The notes beneath the pieces were generated by a model. That model was not told the DNA's origin. It ran no database searches and saw nothing but the letters and a program-made list of their open reading frames with translations. Shown piece after piece: positions 62,811 to 64,000 of a stretch of DNA of 64,000 bases (its first letter is position 1; each line of letters starts with the position of its first letter). A program made the position numbers and the translations under genes. The DNA is taken from positions 7,599 through 71,598 of the forward strand of contig JAGZIY010000012.1 in assembly GCA_018365995.1 (NCBI GenBank), in the 5' to 3' direction. Origin of the DNA: Butyricicoccus pullicaecorum (lineage in GTDB: Bacteria; Bacillota; Clostridia; Oscillospirales; Butyricicoccaceae).

Positions 62811-62911
62811 CTCTATGTTGACCTTTTTTATCCGCTCTTTTTTACGATTTCTAGGTATACAGAACGTAAAATAGACAACTGTTTTTTCACATAACGGACA
62901 TGCTTTTTGGA

Positions 62912-62936
62912 CATACTCAGTATAGTCCATTATATT
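62912..62936 (+). promoter_or_regulatory. Inverted repeat and possible promoter upstream of tepA
   Basis: TGGACATACT-C-AGTATAGTCCA is an imperfect dyad. TTGGAC within it lies 18 bases from TATATT, so it may be a promoter covered by an operator. Confidence 0.45.
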
Positions 62937-62960
62937 CTACTCTCAAAAGGAGGTCTTTCT

Positions 62961-63668
62961 ATGGAAAACACAGTACCTGAAGCCCTTCCAGAAAGCGGCG
63001 ATAGCATTGCACAAACAGGCTCCATTACCACCCACACACGCTATGGCACGATTCATACGATTACCATTGTTGGACAAATCGAAGGACACATGGAGGCACC
63101 ACAGCAAACAAAAACCACAAAATATGAGCATATCATTCCTCAAATTACCGCAATTGAGGAGTCTGAAGAAATTGATGGCTTGCTGATTTTACTCAATACA
63201 GTGGGCGGTGATGTGGAAGCGGGACTTGCCATTGCCGAACTAATCGCTGGAATGCAAAAACCAACGGTATCTCTTGTTCTCGGTGGCGGACATTCGATTG
63301 GTGTGCCACTTGCTGTCGCTGCAAAACGCTCTTTTATTGCACCTTCTGCCGCTATGACCATTCATCCGGTTCGAATGAGCGGTACTGTGATTGCATCCCC
63401 GCAAACCTATTCCTATTTCCAAAAAATACAGGAACGCATCGTTGGCTTTATCACAGCTCATAGTCACGTATCTGCCAAGGAATTTACGCGCATGATGATG
63501 GAAACCGCCGAACTGTCTGCCGATACTGGTACCATTGTGTCCGGCGATGAAGCCGTATCCTGTGGACTGATTGATGATGTCGGTTCCCTCTCGAACGCCT
63601 TAGATGCTTTGCATCAAATGATTGCAAAGCAAAAGCCAGTCTGTCCTTATTGCGGACAACACAAATAA
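62961..63668 (+). CDS. tepA: ClpP-like protease, translocation-enhancing protein TepA family
   Basis: 235 residues. Crotonase/ClpP fold: TITIVGQIEGHM, LLILLNTVGGDVEAGLAIAELI and the serine site LVLGGGHSIGVPLAVAAKRSF, with MTIHPVRMSG for the histidine. The serine is S131-like in GGHSIG. In Bacillus TepA/YmfB is linked to protein translocation and sporulation-related proteolysis. It ends with CPYCGQHK, a Cys pair. AAAGGAGG lies 6-8 bases before the ATG at 62961. Confidence 0.88.
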   Translation: MENTVPEALPESGDSIAQTGSITTHTRYGTIHTITIVGQIEGHMEAPQQTKTTKYEHIIPQITAIEESEEIDGLLILLNTVGGDVEAGLAIAELIAGMQKPTVSLVLGGGHSIGVPLAVAAKRSFIAPSAAMTIHPVRMSGTVIASPQTYSYFQKIQERIVGFITAHSHVSAKEFTRMMMETAELSADTGTIVSGDEAVSCGLIDDVGSLSNALDALHQMIAKQKPVCPYCGQHK

Positions 63669-63828
63669 CTAAAAATATAGGTCATGCGTGGCGTATATCC
63701 TTAAATTTTGAAGCTTCACACTCTGTACACTCCAAAGATAAAAAATCGATTTTTTGACACGGCTGAATCGTTTCTATATTATATAAAAAGAACCTCCATG
63801 CAAAATACATGGAGGTTCTTGTATTCTC
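63669..63828. other. Terminators between tepA and etfA
   Basis: AAGAACCTCCATG-N8-CATGGAGGTTCTT (about 63789-63819) is a strong terminator for etfA on the minus strand, with TTTTTATATAA beyond. Confidence 0.8.
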
Positions 63829-64000
63829 TTACTTGCTAGCCTTTGCAGCGCGGATTGCTTCAATCATCATCGGTACAACCTTGAACAGGTCACCGCAGAT
63901 ACCGTAATCGGCAACGTCAAAGATTGGAGCGGTGTCGCTCTTGTTGACAGCAATGATGCACTCAGAATCCTGCATACCAGCCTTGTGCTGGATTGCACCG
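63829..64000 (-). CDS. etfA: Electron transfer flavoprotein alpha subunit, C-terminus (partial)
   Basis: Last 56 residues: [21 protein letters not shown], then [29 protein letters not shown]. This is the conserved FAD-binding end of EtfA, with S/T-A-I-Q-H and N-x-D/S motifs. The N-terminal part lies past the right edge. EtfAB usually couples butyryl-CoA dehydrogenase to ferredoxin reduction in butyrate producers. Confidence 0.95.
   Translation of the reverse strand, partial: GAIQHKAGMQDSECIIAVNKSDTAPIFDVADYGICGDLFKVVPMMIEAIRAAKASK

Overview
The window looks like the chromosome of a strictly anaerobic, low-to-mid GC Firmicute of the class Clostridia, plausibly a butyrate-producing relative of Butyricicoccus/Agathobaculum in the Oscillospirales. 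The clues are canonical sigma-A promoters (TTGACA-N17-TATAAT type), strong AGGAGG ribosome binding sites, a Firmicute-type 6S RNA, an infC-rpmI-rplT operon with a leader attenuator, an ECF transporter module, a ClpE-like ATPase, UgpC/MsmK, NSS transporters, and the C-terminus of EtfA at the right edge. The genus is inference. No prophage, IS transposase, CRISPR array or conjugative module is visible; the region is mostly core genome.

Layout. 1-480: three tRNAs (Asp, Phe, Gly-GCC) on +, with a small repeat element between Asp and Phe. 549-1447 (-): a promoter-driven 30-residue orphan peptide gene, 6S RNA and a DUF1292 gene. 1697-3143 (+): infC (apparent ATT start), rpmI, rplT. 3172-5215 (-): a GntR(YtrA-like)-ABC ATPase-ABC permease operon with a palindromic operator. 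5366-9941: an RpiR-type regulator and, on the other strand, a ChbG deacetylase / PTS EIICB / GH4 phosphoglycosidase operon. 10078-14206: trmB (-), malQ and a HAD-LUD fusion (+). 14304-18648: rsmI and an rRNA/tRNA adenine methyltransferase (-), then polysaccharide pyruvyl transferase, cysE and a Fur-family regulator (+). 18683-22743 (-): two chemoreceptors. 22836-25619 (-): GHL10 glycosidase, acyl-ACP thioesterase and a MNT/HEPN pair. 25757-27135 (+): pyridoxal-kinase-like protein and a NuoE-like [2Fe-2S] protein. 27161-28379: tRNA-Gly(GCC) (+) and six tRNAs on -, two of them followed by the same repeat element. 28390-36894 (-): ClpE-like ATPase, CvpA, DUF5711, truA, ecfT, ecfA2, ecfA1 and an RlmI-like methyltransferase. 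37106-41157 (+): LTA-synthase-like enzyme and a YgiQ radical SAM protein. 41290-48673 (-): nitrite/sulfite reductase, azlDC, a third chemoreceptor, a decayed LacI regulator and a family 2 glycosyltransferase. 48908-59320 (+): PPIase, a degenerate GDPD, an ABC-F ATPase, YdcF, prfA, TsaC/Sua5, coaE, an M18 peptidase, a vWA protein and UgpC/MsmK. 59363-62315 (-): two tandem NSS transporters. 62518-62810: a cluster of DnaA-box-like 9-mers. Then tepA (+) and the end of etfA (-).

Most notable: (1) three ~112-116 bp elements with a shared palindromic core, each directly downstream of a tRNA and each ended by a ~21 bp duplicate of that tRNA's own 3' end; (2) three ~30 bp repeats, each with three DnaA-box-like 9-mers at fixed 12/9 bp spacing, far from any dnaA gene in view; (3) a HAD-phosphatase/LUD fusion; (4) a HEPN/MNT pair whose MNT lacks its catalytic motif; (5) a phosphotransferase operon pairing a ChbG deacetylase with a GH4 enzyme carrying the alpha-type CDMP motif; (6) an unannotated 30-residue peptide with ideal expression signals.
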